Part shown: positions 32,801 through 44,905 of the stretch, in pieces
How the letters are laid out: every line of letters starts with the position of its first letter
Numbering within the stretch: position 1 is the stretch's first letter
Position numbers and translations under genes: made by a program
The notes under the pieces: model-generated
The model's database searches: none
Told to the model about the DNA's origin: nothing
The model's input: the letters and a program-made list of their open reading frames with translations, nothing else
Assembly: GCA_947044365.1 (NCBI GenBank)
Contig: OX345640.1
Location: forward strand, 6,436,001-6,500,000
DNA from: Petrosia ficiformis
Lineage: Eukaryota > Porifera > Demospongiae > Haplosclerida > Petrosiidae
Reading direction: 5' to 3'
DNA: 64,000 nt

Positions 32801-35800
32801 TATTTCCTGTAACATCATGTACATGTATCTACATTGTACAACTTACATGTACAAGTAGCTGGAGTCATTGTGGGTGATGCACACACTTTGCACATCTAAT
32901 GCAAGAGGGTGAAGGCATGTACTTCCTCATTTAGACACTCTGTGGTCCAAAATGTATATCACCTATACACATGTACATGTATGTATCACCTTGCTTTTCA
33001 TGTTTGGGCTGCTCGAGCAAATGTCCCCACCCTCCTACAGTGTATATAAACCATTTAGGCACATAGTGTAACAGTTGTAGTGAAGTTGTTATTAGCTCAC
33101 TTTCCTGCATGCATGTATTTACATGTATAAACGCATATACATGTACATGTATATGAAGTGTTTGTACTATTGTATACATGTATAATCACTTACCAGAGAC
33201 CACGAAGGATTGGTGCTAAATTCAATAATAAAGATATTAAACCTGATGAAGTAGTACAACCAGATTTATCTTTAAGTTTTGATGGAAAGAGAGACAGGTA
33301 CAATGTATGTACAGGCACATATACATGTACATGTACAGTTGGACTTATACACTGACATACATGTACATGTACATGTACACTGTATACATGTAACAGTATT
33401 GTACATGTAAATTGTACTTGTATATACATGTATACTGTACATGTACAGTTGGACTTGTACACTGTACATGATGTACATGTATTGTAGACTTGTACATGTA
33501 CATTGTACATGTACAATGTACATATTATACATTATGTACATGTTTTGTTGGACCATGTACATGTACATGTACATGTACATGTATTTTTAGACTTGTATAT
33601 GTTTTGTTGCACTTGTAGTACAATTAATACATGTACATGACTACATGTGGATGTATATTAGACTTATACATGTACATCTACATCTACAATGTACATGTAC
33701 ATGTATTGTTTGTCTCATACATGTACATTGTACATGTATTTTTAGACTTGTATATTGTATATTGTACATGTATTGTTAGAGTTGTACATATACATGTACA
33801 TACATGTACATGTAGAGTTGTACATGTACGTATATTGTCTATGAATATTTAAAGTGTTTGGTTCAGGCTTGTATAGAGTACAGAATGAACTGTAAAAATA
33901 ATACCCTGTTACTGTTATTTACATTTTAATCTGTGAGTCCTTTGCTATACTTATTAGATGGAATGGATATAATCCAGATGAACATCAAACTATTATTGAA
34001 GAATATTCTAAACTGGAGTTAGCAAAAAGACATTTGAAAGATGAGAAGCTACAAGCAGAACTGGCATCAGGACAGCTATCAGAAGAAACTGTAAATAAGG
34101 TACTAATACATGAAGAGATAGATAGATGGATGGATGGATGGATAGATGATTAGATGGATGGATAGATGGATGGATGGATGGATGGATGGATGGTGACTTA
34201 TGGATGGATAGAATGATGGACAGACAGACGGACGGACTGATGGTATTACATGTACGTACATGTACATGTGCACGTGCAGTGTACATGAGTCTACATGTAG
34301 ATGTACATTGTACATGTACATGTTATGTGTATGATCATAAATATGTACTGCATGTACATATACAATTACATGTTGTACATGTACTGTACATGTACATGTA
34401 TATAATAATTATAATATTATTATAATGTATTATTACACAGACTGAGGAAGATAAAGATGATGATAAATATGCTGATGAAGTAGACATGCCTGGAACAAAG
34501 TTTGATTCCAAAACTAGAATCACTGTCCGTAATCTTCGTATCAGAGAAGATACAGCTAAATATCTTTATAATTTGGATCCCAACTCTGCTTTTTATGATT
34601 CTAAGACTCGTTCTATGAGGGAAAATCCCTTTAGTCACATGAACAAAGATCCTTCAGAGTAAGTGACTGATAATGTACTGTACATGAACATGTATGATGT
34701 ACATGTACATTGTACATGTGCATGTACAATGTACGTGTGTATTTGTACATGTGTATTATATACATGTACATTGTGTACATGTACAAAGTACATGTACATT
34801 GTGCATGTGTATATTTGTACATGTACATGTACGTGTACATTATATATAAAGTACATGTACATTTACATGTACATGTGTATTTAACCAACATTTATACATG
34901 TATGTATGAAGTACATGTACATGTACATGTGTATTTGATGTATATGTACGTACAGTATATACATGTATATAATGTACATGTACATGTACATGTGACTATG
35001 GCAGCATTTTCTTTTTGGTACTGCACTTTTCTATATGTTATTAATTATTATCAACCTTATTACATGTACATATATCTCACTTCTCAAAATAGAGCGAAAA
35101 GATTTTCTGAGCAATAATAATTTACACATGTACATGTATAGTGTACTTGTATGCAGTATATAGTGATACTCCAGTATACATTTATGTTTTACAGTTATAT
35201 ACATGTACATGTACTTTTGAACTATTCTTTTATTTATCTTTCATTAGATTGGAGTATGCTGGTGATAATTTTGTTCGTCATACTGGTGATGCAAGAGAAT
35301 TTGCCAAATCACAAAGTATGTACATGTAACTCAATAGTACATGTACATTATTATCATGTAAATTTACATGTACATGTACTAACTGTTGTACATGAAAATT
35401 CAGGTGTCTAGCATGCTAGCAAAAGGCGCAAACAAACACACACAACAAACAAACAAGCAGCCACAACAGCTTCGTTAAACATTAGAACAGCCACTATGGC
35501 TTAGAAAAATAATCAGCCACAATGGCTTAGAAAAATAATTACCAGCTACCATGGCTTAGAAAATAAGCAGCCACAATGACTTAGAATTAAGTAATTTAAG
35601 TGTGCTATTAGTTCAATAGTACAATGTTATCATATACATGTAGATTGTACATGTACATGTACATGTACACGTGTACATTGTATAATTATGTACTAATTGT
35701 TGTATATTATGTACATGTATATGTACATATTCATGTACCGTATGCCTTTGAAAAAAAGTACTAGTGACTGCATTTCCCCTATATGAGCTCACACATGTAC

Positions 35801-37943
35801 ACATGTATGTACATGTACATGTACATTGTATATGCAATGTACAACATGTACATGTACATGTCTTGTACCTTTGAAACAATTACCAGTGACTTCTTTTCCC
35901 CTATATGAGCTCATACATGTATGTACATGTACATGTACATTGTATATGCAATGTACAACATGTACATGTACATGTCTTGTACCTTTGAAACAATTACCAG
36001 TGACTTCTTTTCCCCTATATGAGCTCATACATGTATACACATGTACATGTCTTGTACCTTTGAAACAAGTACCAGTGACTTCATTTTCCCTATATGAGCT
36101 CATACTGTACATTGTATGTACATGTGCATGGGCAATTGCATTTCCCCTATATGAGCTCATGTAGATGTACAATGTACATGCATTGTACATGTATATACAT
36201 GTACATGCATACATTATGTACTTATGTACTGATGTACATACATGTAGCTATTGTGGCTGATTTTTCTAAGCCAGAGTGGCTGCTCTAATATTTTCTAAGT
36301 CCTTTGTGGCTGTGCTTAATGAATTTTATAAGCCATTGTGGCTGCTTGTTTATTTGTTGTGTTTGTTTGTTAATCGTTTCTACGCGCCTATTGCTAGCAT
36401 GCTAAGCACATGAATTTTCACGTACATGCATGTAGTTCATATACATGCATGTAGTTCATGTACATGCATGTAGTTCATGTACATGTACATGTGTAGTTCA
36501 GTGTTATTGATAAGCTCATATGACACACCATTGGCCCAAAGAGCTTCTTATTTGGCACTGCACATTTCCCTTTTTGGGCCAGTGGTGCAGTTAATTATGA
36601 TTATATTGTCACTAACAGTATTAACTCTTTGTTAATTGGCTCAAGATGTATTCTCAATGGTGAACACACTAGCCATTTTTGAGCCAACTTAGCCCAAAGC
36701 TTCAAAACTTATCAAAAACTCTGATGTGGTTGTACATTGTACATGTACATGTAATATTATATCTCATACAGTGTTTGCTTGGGAAGCTGTTGAACATGAA
36801 ACTGATATACATCCACAAGCTGAACCCACTCAGTTGACATTAATGCACAGAGAATTTCAGAACAAGAAAGATGGTTTTAAGAAAGACCTTCAGCAGTCTA
36901 TTCTTGACAAGTATGGAGGAAAAGAACATTTAGAGATACCAGCAAAAGAACTATTACTGGCTCAAACAGTTAGTGGGTATAGTAGCTCCAATAATCTAAT
37001 TTATATTATACTATAATACATGTACATGTACATGTAGTGGTGGATAGTAAAAAGCATTGAGCAGTGAACTACCAGATTAATAATATACGAGTACTGCATG
37101 TACATGTACATGTACATCTGTATATAGTACAATACAGTGCAGCACCTGCAAGTGCATGTACATGTAAATACATGTACTACTATACAAGTACAATACAGTA
37201 CAGTACTGCTACAGTGTACCTGTTCAGAGCCAAACAGATGGTACCATGGCATGTACATGTAGTATACAAATACTGCAGAAGTCAGTACTAACAGTAAATT
37301 ACAGTACAGTAATTGAGTATGTATAGACTGTTGTTTACTATATTGTACTGTACTATACTGCTTCAGTTTGATGTACATGTACATGTATATTGTACTGTAC
37401 TATACTGCTTCAGTTTGATGTACATGTACATGTACATGTATATTGTACTGTACTATACTGCTTCAGTTTGATGTACATGTACATGTATATTGTACTGTAC
37501 TATACTGCTTCAGTTTGATGTACATGTACATGTACATGTATATTGTACTGCACTATTGTATTTAATTATTTGACTTATGTGTACATTCATAATTATATAA
37601 TTATTTATTCATAGGAACATTATGTTGAATATTCTCGTTTGGGTAATGTCATTAAGGGACAAGAAAAAGCAGTTGCCAAGTCTCGTTACGAGGAGAATGT
37701 GTTTATAAATAATCATACAGTATGTATAAATAGATATACATGTAATCATACAGCATGTACATGTATACCGGTTTAGTCAGCCTGTTCACACAGGTGTATG
37801 AGTGAGATGTTTGATTTGGACCCTGCCAGCTGAGCTGCCTTGGTAGCTCAGTTGGTAAGAGCATCTGTCCGGAGTGCAGAGTGTCGTGGGTTCAAATCCC
37901 ACCTGAGGCAACTCATTTTTTCATTTTTCATTTGCCTCAGGTG

Positions 37944-37990
<47 letters not shown>

Positions 37991-40900
37991 CTCATCTCAG
38001 TATTATCATGTGTATTTATAAATAGACACATATAATCATACATTATGTAACATGTACATGTATTAATATACATGTACGTACATTGTACATGCAGATATAC
38101 ATGTACATGTACATGTACGTAGATATACATGTAAATATACAGTATACATTCATAAATACATGTAGATATACATAACCAATGGCATATACATGTACATGTA
38201 CATCTAGAAGGAACAGTAGTTGCTTTTCATTCTCTGATTGGCTTCCAGTCCAAAAAATGAATCTGCTTTTTTCATCACATAATCATTTTGATTTTTTGTG
38301 GGTATGTACATGTGCATGTACATGTACATATACAATGTATACATGTAGCTTGAAGCTCTTAACCTACATACATGTACATGTACAATAAGTACTACAAATA
38401 CATGTACAATAAGTACTACAAGTACATGTACATAAACCTTGAAGCTCTTAACTGCTATATACATGTATGTCATGTACATTGTGCATTAACATTAATGCTA
38501 TTTTCCTCAGAGTGTTTGGGGTTCATACTGGGAAGATGGCCAGTGGGGATATGCCTGTTGTCATTCATTCATCAAAGGTTCATATTGTACAGGAGAATCA
38601 GGAAAACTTGCTAGGAAGGTAAGTCACATCTACATTGTACATGTACTTCATGTTGATGTACATGTACATGTACAATATGATGTATAGTACATACGTGTAT
38701 GAGTACTGATCACCTCCTAACAGTACAGTACCAGTTGTATAGTTCCAACATTGCAGAGGAAGTTGTGCATGCATCACTATGTGTCATTGTGGAATTTATT
38801 ACATGTTGACTCAGCAGGTTGAACAGTTCATAACCAACTTTAATGTACATGTACATGTAGTTGTGTTAGACACAGTACATGTACATGTAGTTGTGTTAGA
38901 CACAGTACATGTACATGTAGTTGTGTTAAACAGAGTACATGTACATGTAGTTGTGTTAGACACAGTACATGTACATGTAGTTGTGTTAGACACAGTACAT
39001 GTACATGAAGTTATGTTATACAGAGTACATGTACATGTAGTTGTGTTAGACACAGTATGTGTACATGTAGTTATGTTATACAGAGTACATGTACATGTAC
39101 ATGTAGTTGTGTTAAACAGAGTACATGTACATGTACATGTAGTTGTGTTAAATGCAGTACATGTATTTAGTATCTTCATTGTATTTGTCTACAGACTAGT
39201 AGGGTTTCTAGATTAGATATTAATAAAGATGATGATGAAACAGATGAGGAGAGAATAAGAGAATTCAAAATGGTATTTTTTTATATAATCATTACTGTTG
39301 AAAATTATCCATGTATACATGTACACATGTATGATTTCTATAATGTGTAAATACATGTAAATATACTGTATATTTGGATACTGTGTAGGCGGAGTGGGGG
39401 GTTACTGTAAATTATAGTGTCTCCCTGTCTCTGTTGGCAAACTTCCAGCGAAGCTATGACCATTAGTGCTTTGAAAATACTACCATCAGGCTTCGAATCA
39501 CACAAGGATCCAAAGTATCAACATGCTTTTGGTAAAACCTTTCTGTTTAAAGTTATGACTCACGGTCACTGTTTCACAACATTCAGAAGGCTTGAAGCCT
39601 ATTGCTGTTGAATCACAGGTTGAAATGAAGTACAATTGAAGTAGTGACTGCTACGACTTCCAGCAGGGTCTAAGCTTTCTACCATGACTGTCTATTTCTA
39701 CTTCCACCCATTTCATTATACTAAATTTCATTATCTACATACGTATATATATTATCTACAGTACTAATCATTACATTATACATTACATTGTACATGTATA
39801 TTGAATAGGCTAGTAAAAAAGCCAAAACAGATTTAAAGAATGACCAAGAAGATGATGAAAAAGAAAGAGAAAGAAAAGTCAGAAAGGTATGTTATCATAA
39901 ATATAATTTTATAAGTACTAATACTACATGTACATGTACACATGTACATAGTGAAAGTTAACATACATGTACATGTACATGTACATTGTAATGTGTGAAA
40001 TACAGTACATTGTACAATGTGATCTGGTACTAACTACCAAATGGACGAGACAAGTTTCATTACTGCTGTAGTTGATGTACATACATGTAGATTTGTAATG
40101 TAGCATAACTAAATCACAATACCTGAGTAATTGTACTTATAAATAGGGTGAGCTGAGCCCTTGCTACTTGCTAGATGTACGATTACTCTCTGAATGCCAC
40201 TTAGATGCAACCTCCTATTTTTCGATGCAATTCTTGCTTGTTCAGTCATGCCCTTTGGATGATTACTCGCCCTAGTATAGTTAAATACAACAACATTGAT
40301 ACAGGTACTGTATATACTGTGAGCTTGACTGGAACTCTTCCTAGTAATTTCTTACCAGTGCTTTGATTCTTGCATTGTACATCCAGGGTATGGTTTAGGC
40401 TTTTTGGTGACACCATGCTCTGGAATTCAACCTTCTCTTTATGGCTCAACACCCTCTTTTACACTATTGTAAATACATCATTTACATTCTCTATACATTT
40501 TGACTAGCGCGAGGATAATCATTCAATGGGCATGACTGAGCAAGCAAGAATTACGTCGAAAAATAGGAGGTTGCATCTAAGTGGCATTCAAAGAGTATTC
40601 GTAGATCTAGCAAGTAGCAAGGGCTCAGCTCACCCTAATTATAAGTACAATTACTCAGGTATTGTGACTTTGTTACATGTATTACTACACTAGTACAGAT
40701 CTACATGTACATCACCTACAGCAGTAATGAAACTTGTCTCAGCCACTAAATATAAACTCACAAAACAAATTTAATTGGCCACTCGTAAATAGTTTTGTAA
40801 GCAAGTAAATTAGCTACACCCACTAAGAAAATATTAATAAAAATATATACATCATTGTTTTTGATAAGCTCATATGGTGCACCATTGGCCCAAAAAGCTT

Positions 40901-41343
40901 CTTATTTGGCACAGTACAGTAACTACAGTTCTCTCCTTTGCCCAAATGACGTAGTTTATATTGTCACTAACAGTATTAACTCTGTTAATTGGCTGAAGAT
41001 GTACATGTATTAACAATGGCACACACTAACCATTGTTGAGACAATTTGGCATATCCTTCAAAACTTATCAAAAACTCTGTTATACATGCACCACTAATTG
41101 CTAAACTCCTAGTGTATACATTGTATCATATTCAGTTACTCGTTTCTAATCATTTTATAACAGGCTATGAAAAGAGAAAAAGAGAGAGAGAATGAGATTG
41201 AAGAAATCATGAAACTTGACGAGAAAAAGAGGCCGTATAACTCGATGAAAGCAGAGGGAGGTACGATGCCAACTGAAGAAGAAATGGAGGCGTATTACAG
41301 AAGGAAGAGAAGAAAAGATGACCCAATGTCTGAATTTTTGTGA
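31023..41343 (+). CDS. SLU7: Pre-mRNA splicing factor SLU7, 13 exons, 543 aa
   Basis: Second-step splicing factor that helps choose the 3' splice site. Exons: 31023-31147, 31768-31830, 32438-32606, 33197-33297, 33958-34099, 34441-34658, 35248-35315, 36772-36968, 37615-37719, 38511-38618, 39195-39272, 39809-39886, 41164-41343. All are GT-AG and phase-consistent (1,632 nt with stop). Features in order: [16 protein letters not shown] and NPHIPQYI at the N-terminus, [10 protein letters not shown], a CCHC zinc knuckle [14 protein letters not shown] (exon 3), [35 protein letters not shown] (exon 6), [41 protein letters not shown], a lysine/glutamate-rich region, and the C-terminal KRPYNSM with EEEMEAYYR. 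Slightly shorter than the human protein. Introns carry TACATGTA repeats, SINEs, MITEs and a long foldback. It ends 250 bp from the convergent VPS33B-like gene. Confidence 0.96.
32055..32275 (+). repeat. GCCACAATGGCTTAG repeat element, copy in SLU7 intron 2
   Basis: Head CATGAAAATTCATGTGCCTA with the palindrome CTAGCATGCTAG, then AAAAGGCGTAGAAA, an AACAAACAAACACAACAAAC stretch, and about six degenerate 25-bp units (CAGCCACAATGGCTTAGAAA). Confidence 0.8.
32631..32819 (+). mobile_element. SINE family 1 copy in SLU7 intron 3
   Basis: GGACCCTGCCAGCTGG leader, box A TGGTAGCTCAGTTGGTAGAG, box B GGTTCGAATCCC, the body hairpin, an eight-unit CTTT run and post-tail CTGTAACATCATG. It begins 25 bp after the exon 3 donor. 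Confidence 0.88.
33300..33850. repeat. TACATGTA minisatellite in SLU7 intron 4
   Basis: Irregular units of TACATGTACA(T/G) joined by GTTGGACTTGTACACTG, TGTATTTTTAGACTTGTATA and similar linkers. It directly follows the exon 4 donor at 33298. Confidence 0.75.
34117..34238. repeat. GATG/GATA microsatellite in SLU7 intron 5
   Basis: GATAGATGGATGGATGGATA-type run degrading into GACAGACAGACGGACGGACT. Confidence 0.9.
34675..35000. repeat. TACATGTA tract in SLU7 intron 6
   Basis: Dense TACATGTACAT, with GTGTATTTGTACATG linkers repeated about six times. No unique sequence of note. Confidence 0.7.
35391..35590 (+). repeat. GCCACAATGGCTTAG repeat element, copy in SLU7 intron 7
   Basis: CATGAAAATTCAGGTGTCTA, CTAGCATGCTAGC, AAAAGGCGCA, an AACAAACA stretch and about five degenerate 25-bp units. 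Confidence 0.78.
35735..36165. repeat. 114-bp tandem repeat in SLU7 intron 7
   Basis: Four to five copies of ACCTTTGAAACAATTACCAG plus TGACTTCTTTTCCCCTATAT, GAGCTCATACATG and a TACATGTA tail. Two full adjacent units start at 35868 and 35982 (114 bp); outer copies are shortened. Confidence 0.85.
36248..36421 (-). repeat. GCCACAATGGCTTAG repeat element, inverted copy in SLU7 intron 7
   Basis: Minus-strand copy with GTGAAAATTCATGTGC, the AGCATGCTAGCA palindrome, an AACAAACAAACA stretch and four 25-bp units. It stands in opposite orientation to the copy 0.7 kb upstream. Confidence 0.75.
36499..36723 (+). mobile_element. MITE family A copy 2, SLU7 intron 7
   Basis: CAGTGTTATTGATAAG at the left and CTTATCAAAAACTCTG at the right. 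Interior includes CCATTGGCCCAAAGAGCTTC, TTATATTGTCACTAACAG and GTTAATTGGCTCAAGATG. Confidence 0.85.
37316..37560. repeat. Tandem repeat in SLU7 intron 8
   Basis: About four units of TATTGTACTGTACTATACTG, CTTCAGTTTGATG and TACATGTACATG(TACATG). Unit length alternates by the number of TACATG steps. Confidence 0.85.
37774..38010 (+). mobile_element. SINE family 1, full-length copy in SLU7 intron 9
   Basis: The leader AGTCAGCCTGTTCACACAGG, TGTATGAGTGAGATGTTTGA, box A (one extra base in the D loop), box B as GGTTCAAATCC, the body, a CTTT run at 37946-37990 and a diverged post-tail. It shows the longest 5' leader of the family in this window. Confidence 0.87.
38842..39165. repeat. 30-bp minisatellite in SLU7 intron 10
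   Basis: About ten units of GTACATGTACATGTAGTTGT plus GTTAGACACA, with an extra TACATG in the last units. The unit length is a multiple of three, so both strands stay open; these frames are not genes. Confidence 0.9.
40047..40740. mobile_element. Long foldback element in SLU7 intron 12
   Basis: Arms 40047-40270 and 40509-40740 are imperfect reverse complements over about 225 bp (GAGACAAGTTTCATTACTGC outermost; GTCATGCCC...GATTA near the centre). A 238-bp spacer lies between. No open frame. It would make a large stem in the pre-mRNA. Confidence 0.85.
40855..41079 (+). mobile_element. MITE family A copy 3, SLU7 intron 12
   Basis: TGTTTTTGATAAGCTCATAT at the left, CTTATCAAAAACTCTG at the right, and the family core including ATTGTCACTAACAGTATTAA. 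It lies 85 bp before the last SLU7 exon. Confidence 0.83.
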
Positions 41344-41594
41344 CATGCACATACATAAACACATACATATTATATATAAATTTGTTATAAAAAAAGGTGA
41401 TACAATTTAATATACATTACAATTACAACAACTCATGAATATTAATTAACTAATAATTATTACTATAATTAAAACGAACTTATTGTATTCTAAAAAATTC
41501 TACAGAAAAATTTAAAGATGAAAAAATTTTGTATTGTTTCAAAGACTAATGCATGTGATAATAACTAATGTTTTATTCATGATGAGGACATCAT

Positions 41595-43249
41595 TTATGA
41601 TGTTATCGAAACCTCCAATTGCATAAAACTGTCCAATAAACTCTTCCAATTAACGATATCAGTTGTCGCAATGATGAAACTACAGTTCAGTTGAGAACCC
41701 ATGAACCTCAATGCGTTGATTTCGGAAAACGTAACACCTCCTATGAAATAAACTACTACAAACTTTGTCTTTGCACCAGTTGCATTGTTGGAACTGGATG
41801 CTTGCTCTTTAGAGAAATAAGGACCTTCCCAATTGCGTATCACATCCTCTATGCCTTGCCAGTTCCCTTTACCAATCAAATGACAAATTGCAGCACAGCT
41901 CAAAGGGATATATGCTCCACCGAAAACATACGAAGGATCTGTAGGTTGTCGGAGATCGTATTTAGCAGGATCCTTAGGGACTAGTTGAAGAAGTCGAGAG
42001 AGTTGCGAGAAGCTTGCTGTTTCATCCTTGAGCAAAGATTTCCCAGGGAGGTCTTCCCTAATTTTCTCTTTAATTAGCCCAGCCTTGGTAAGATTATGGT
42101 ACGTTACCATGTGTTTGTGACCATAGCTTTGCAAAAACTCTCGTTTGAACGAATGATAATATTTACTTTTGATTCCGTCTGAAGTTGTAGATGTTAAGCA
42201 AAGCAACTGCAATGGGACATATATGTTACTCTGACATTGAATGCTCTCTTCAATGAAGTCGTATGCACTTTGCTTGTCTGTCCCTTCTAATAGAATCCAT
42301 TCTGTATTCAATTGTCGTTGAAAATCTTTCTCTTTCTTTTGTCGTATAATTTGTTCACTGGCTTTGAGATGAAAAGACAGAGATTCGTGTTTCTCTTTCA
42401 AGGAAGGGAGCTTTTTAACAAATTCTTTCATCTCTTGTATCGTCTTGCCTCGATCACGGCCTTCACTATACTTGCGTTGCAGTTCCTTGGAAACCTCAAT
42501 TAAAACTTCACTAACTGCAGAGAAATGCATCGATCGAATGAGACTAAAAACAGGATCCTTTTCGTTTAAGAGAACTTTAACTTTACCTTTGCCTGTGATG
42601 TCTTTATCCAGCTCCACAAAGCCACAGTGGATTTTAAACACATCATCAAGCATCCCTTCATAAGTCAACTGGGAACACATTGGCGTAATCAAATCGCAAG
42701 TTCTGTCAAAGAGGACAACTTCTGATATATCCATTTCTCTGTTGGATTTGACAAAAGTATCTTTTCCCAAAGCTTCTTTCATTCGTGTAAACATTTCGTA
42801 AACCATCGAAGAGAACTTCCCTTTACCATGAATTTTGGGTATAGTACCAAATTGTTCTTCGAGTAACAAGAGAGATGTTGCTACAGAATGCAGCACCGAA
42901 TAGTTTCCATCAAGAAGAAGAGTGCGAGCTGTGTTGGGATACTCCAGGGAGAGGACATGCTCATCCAAAGGAATTAGATTAACAGTCCAGTTGAGTATCT
43001 GTACTTGGCCAATAACACCTTCACGTTCCAAAATGTACTCGCACGAGGCAAGTACACGAGGTACAAAAATTATGTAATATTTTCGTTTCTCTTTTTGTTT
43101 GTAGTCATATTTTATATGATCAACAATATAATTCATTGCGGTTATTTCTGGACGGGTGAGATAGAATCGTATAAGGCCTCCAGTAGACATTGAAGGTTCT
43201 AGCAAGTAAATGTGATCTATTTGAAGACTGTGAGTGATTGAGAGAGAGC

Positions 43250-43307
<58 letters not shown>

Positions 43308-44465
43308 ACAACTATGGACTAGAATTGTAACAAAGATAGTTAATTGTAACTAGAACTAAAACAATTTTCTGTAAGCTTAATTAATCAACTATCATTAGTT
43401 CATGGTACATGTATATACAGTACCTGACACTATTAAGTTTACATACTATCTACAATAACCATAGCTGGGTATAGTTTGGTGAGCCACACCCCTTGCTAAG
43501 AGAAGGAAGCAGTGTTTTTGATAAGCTCATATAGCGCACCATTGGCCCAAAGAGCTTCTTATTTGGCAGAGCATAATTCTCTCTTTGGGCCCAATGATGC
43601 ACTTAATTATGATTATATTATCACTAACAGCATTAATTCTTTGTTAATTGGCTCAAGATATATTCCCTATGGTGCACATGCTAGCCATTGTTGAGCCAAT
43701 TTGGCCCATGCATCAAAAACTCTGGAAGAAAGGGTGTGGTTGCATTGGGATATCTCACTCGTTTTCTGCTGCAAACATATTGCCGTCCAATCAGATCACT
43801 GTAATTCCAATCATCACCGTAACTCACATAAAGGAAGATGGCAATTTGTACAGAGATGATGATCTGCAAGAAGGTGGCTTCATCTCTTGGTTACTCTTTC
43901 TTAAAGCCAGTTCAGAAGGTCATAACATAATGTTTTAAAAGAAACTGTGTTTTTGCTGTTTACCAACGACCTCATCTTGTCGTGTACAGCATTTTACGCA
44001 AAAGAATCAGGACACCAGTAAAAGCAAGCAATTGTCACATTTCTGCTTTTTATTAAAAATAATCAATGAATATTATTAATATAACGTTAAAAATTTGGTC
44101 TCGTGCATCCATTAGAACAAGTGGCGGTATGCCAATGCAACCAGAGGGTTCTTCCTCTTAGCAAAATGTGTTGGCTGGCCAGACTACACTGAGCGATCAT
44201 TATTGTCATACTGAAACACTACAACACAAATACTTGTATTTGTTTACAATGACTATCACTACGGTATCAATGATGATTAATTATATTACCTTCTCAATAT
44301 CTTCATTGGTGTGATGTGTTCCAGTAAGGACATGAGAGATGTAGATTGTATCACCAGGTCTTTTGAGTAGGGGATAGGTTGAAAGAAGGATTCGAACTCT
44401 CTTCTGGCTCGATCACTGACATCACGCACTTGTGGAAGCTCTACTTCATCTGCTTCGTCCCCCAT
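41595..44465 (-). CDS. VPS33B: VPS33B-like Sec1/Munc18 protein, two exons seen, one small exon not located
   Basis: SM-family protein for endosome/lysosome tethering and SNARE control. The main exon is 41595-43198, opened by a good acceptor (TTACTTGCTAG). It encodes about 534 residues with EILEREGVIG-type, FDRTCDLITPMCSQLTYEG, DDVFKIHCGFVELD, KVLLNEKDPVF, EFLQSYGHKHM, SYVFGGAYIPLSC and FIGGVTFSEINALRF blocks; the FKIHCG...KVLLNEKD segment resembles VPS33B more than VPS33A. A first exon at 44290-44465 (ATG 44463-44465, donor GTAATA) gives 58 codons with ELPQVRDV...SKDLVIQSTSLM, matching the family N-terminus. About 12 codons between them are missing. A 36-bp segment at 43828-43863 has good splice sites but the wrong phase, so the link is open. 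AATAAA on the minus strand lies at 41572-41577. Confidence 0.85.
43253..43302. repeat. AG dinucleotide microsatellite
   Basis: Uninterrupted AG/GA run about 50 bp long. On the minus strand it is a CT tract about 55-105 bases before the acceptor of the main VPS33B-like exon. Confidence 0.95.
43511..43722 (+). mobile_element. MITE family A copy 4, VPS33B-like intron
   Basis: CAGTGTTTTTGATAAGCTCA at the left and ATCAAAAACTCTGG at the right. Core CCATTGGCCCAAAGAGCTTC, TTATATTATCACTAACAGCA and GTTAATTGGCTCAAGAT is present. Confidence 0.85.
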
Positions 44466-44800
44466 TCTTGTAAGTGGAAATGCAAATGTTGGACTGCCCA
44501 CAAGGTGTGGCTGTGCATGTGATGCTGCAGTACGCGAGACTATAACAGTACAGTTTACTGTTGTGATGTTTGATCCCCTAAAAATCATTTTATTATTGCC
44601 CAATTATGTCTGCTAGCATATTCTCCTATGCTCTGTGGTTCCTATTATGCCAAGATAATTCGCGAATGCCTGTAATATCATAAAAGTCCTCTAACTTTCA
44701 CCTCATTTATGCACATCCAGTCATAGTTATAATTATAGGGTTGAAACAATCTACAGTTTTAAAACATGCAGATTGGACATTTAGTGTTCCACTATTACTT

Positions 44801-44905
44801 AATTTTCTAAGCCATAGTGGAAACTTATTTTATAAGCTATTGTGGCTGCTTGTTTATTTGTTGTGTGTTTGTCAACACCTATTGCTAGGCACTTAAATTT
44901 TCATG
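44801..44905 (-). repeat. GCCACAATGGCTTAG repeat element, inverted short copy
   Basis: Two and a half 25-bp units (GCCACAATAGC..., CCACTATGGCTTAGAAAAT), an AACAAATAAACA stretch and CATGAAAATTTAAGTGCCTA. The central palindrome is partly lost. Confidence 0.65.

Noticed and set aside
38779..39216. Protein of [15 protein letters not shown] repeats
   Set aside because: Product of a 30-bp minisatellite in a SLU7 intron; no independent gene signals.
43828..43863. Missing VPS33B-like micro-exon
   Set aside because: Excellent acceptor and donor on the minus strand and about the expected length, but its 36 bp do not connect the phase of exon 44290-44465 to that of exon 41595-43198.
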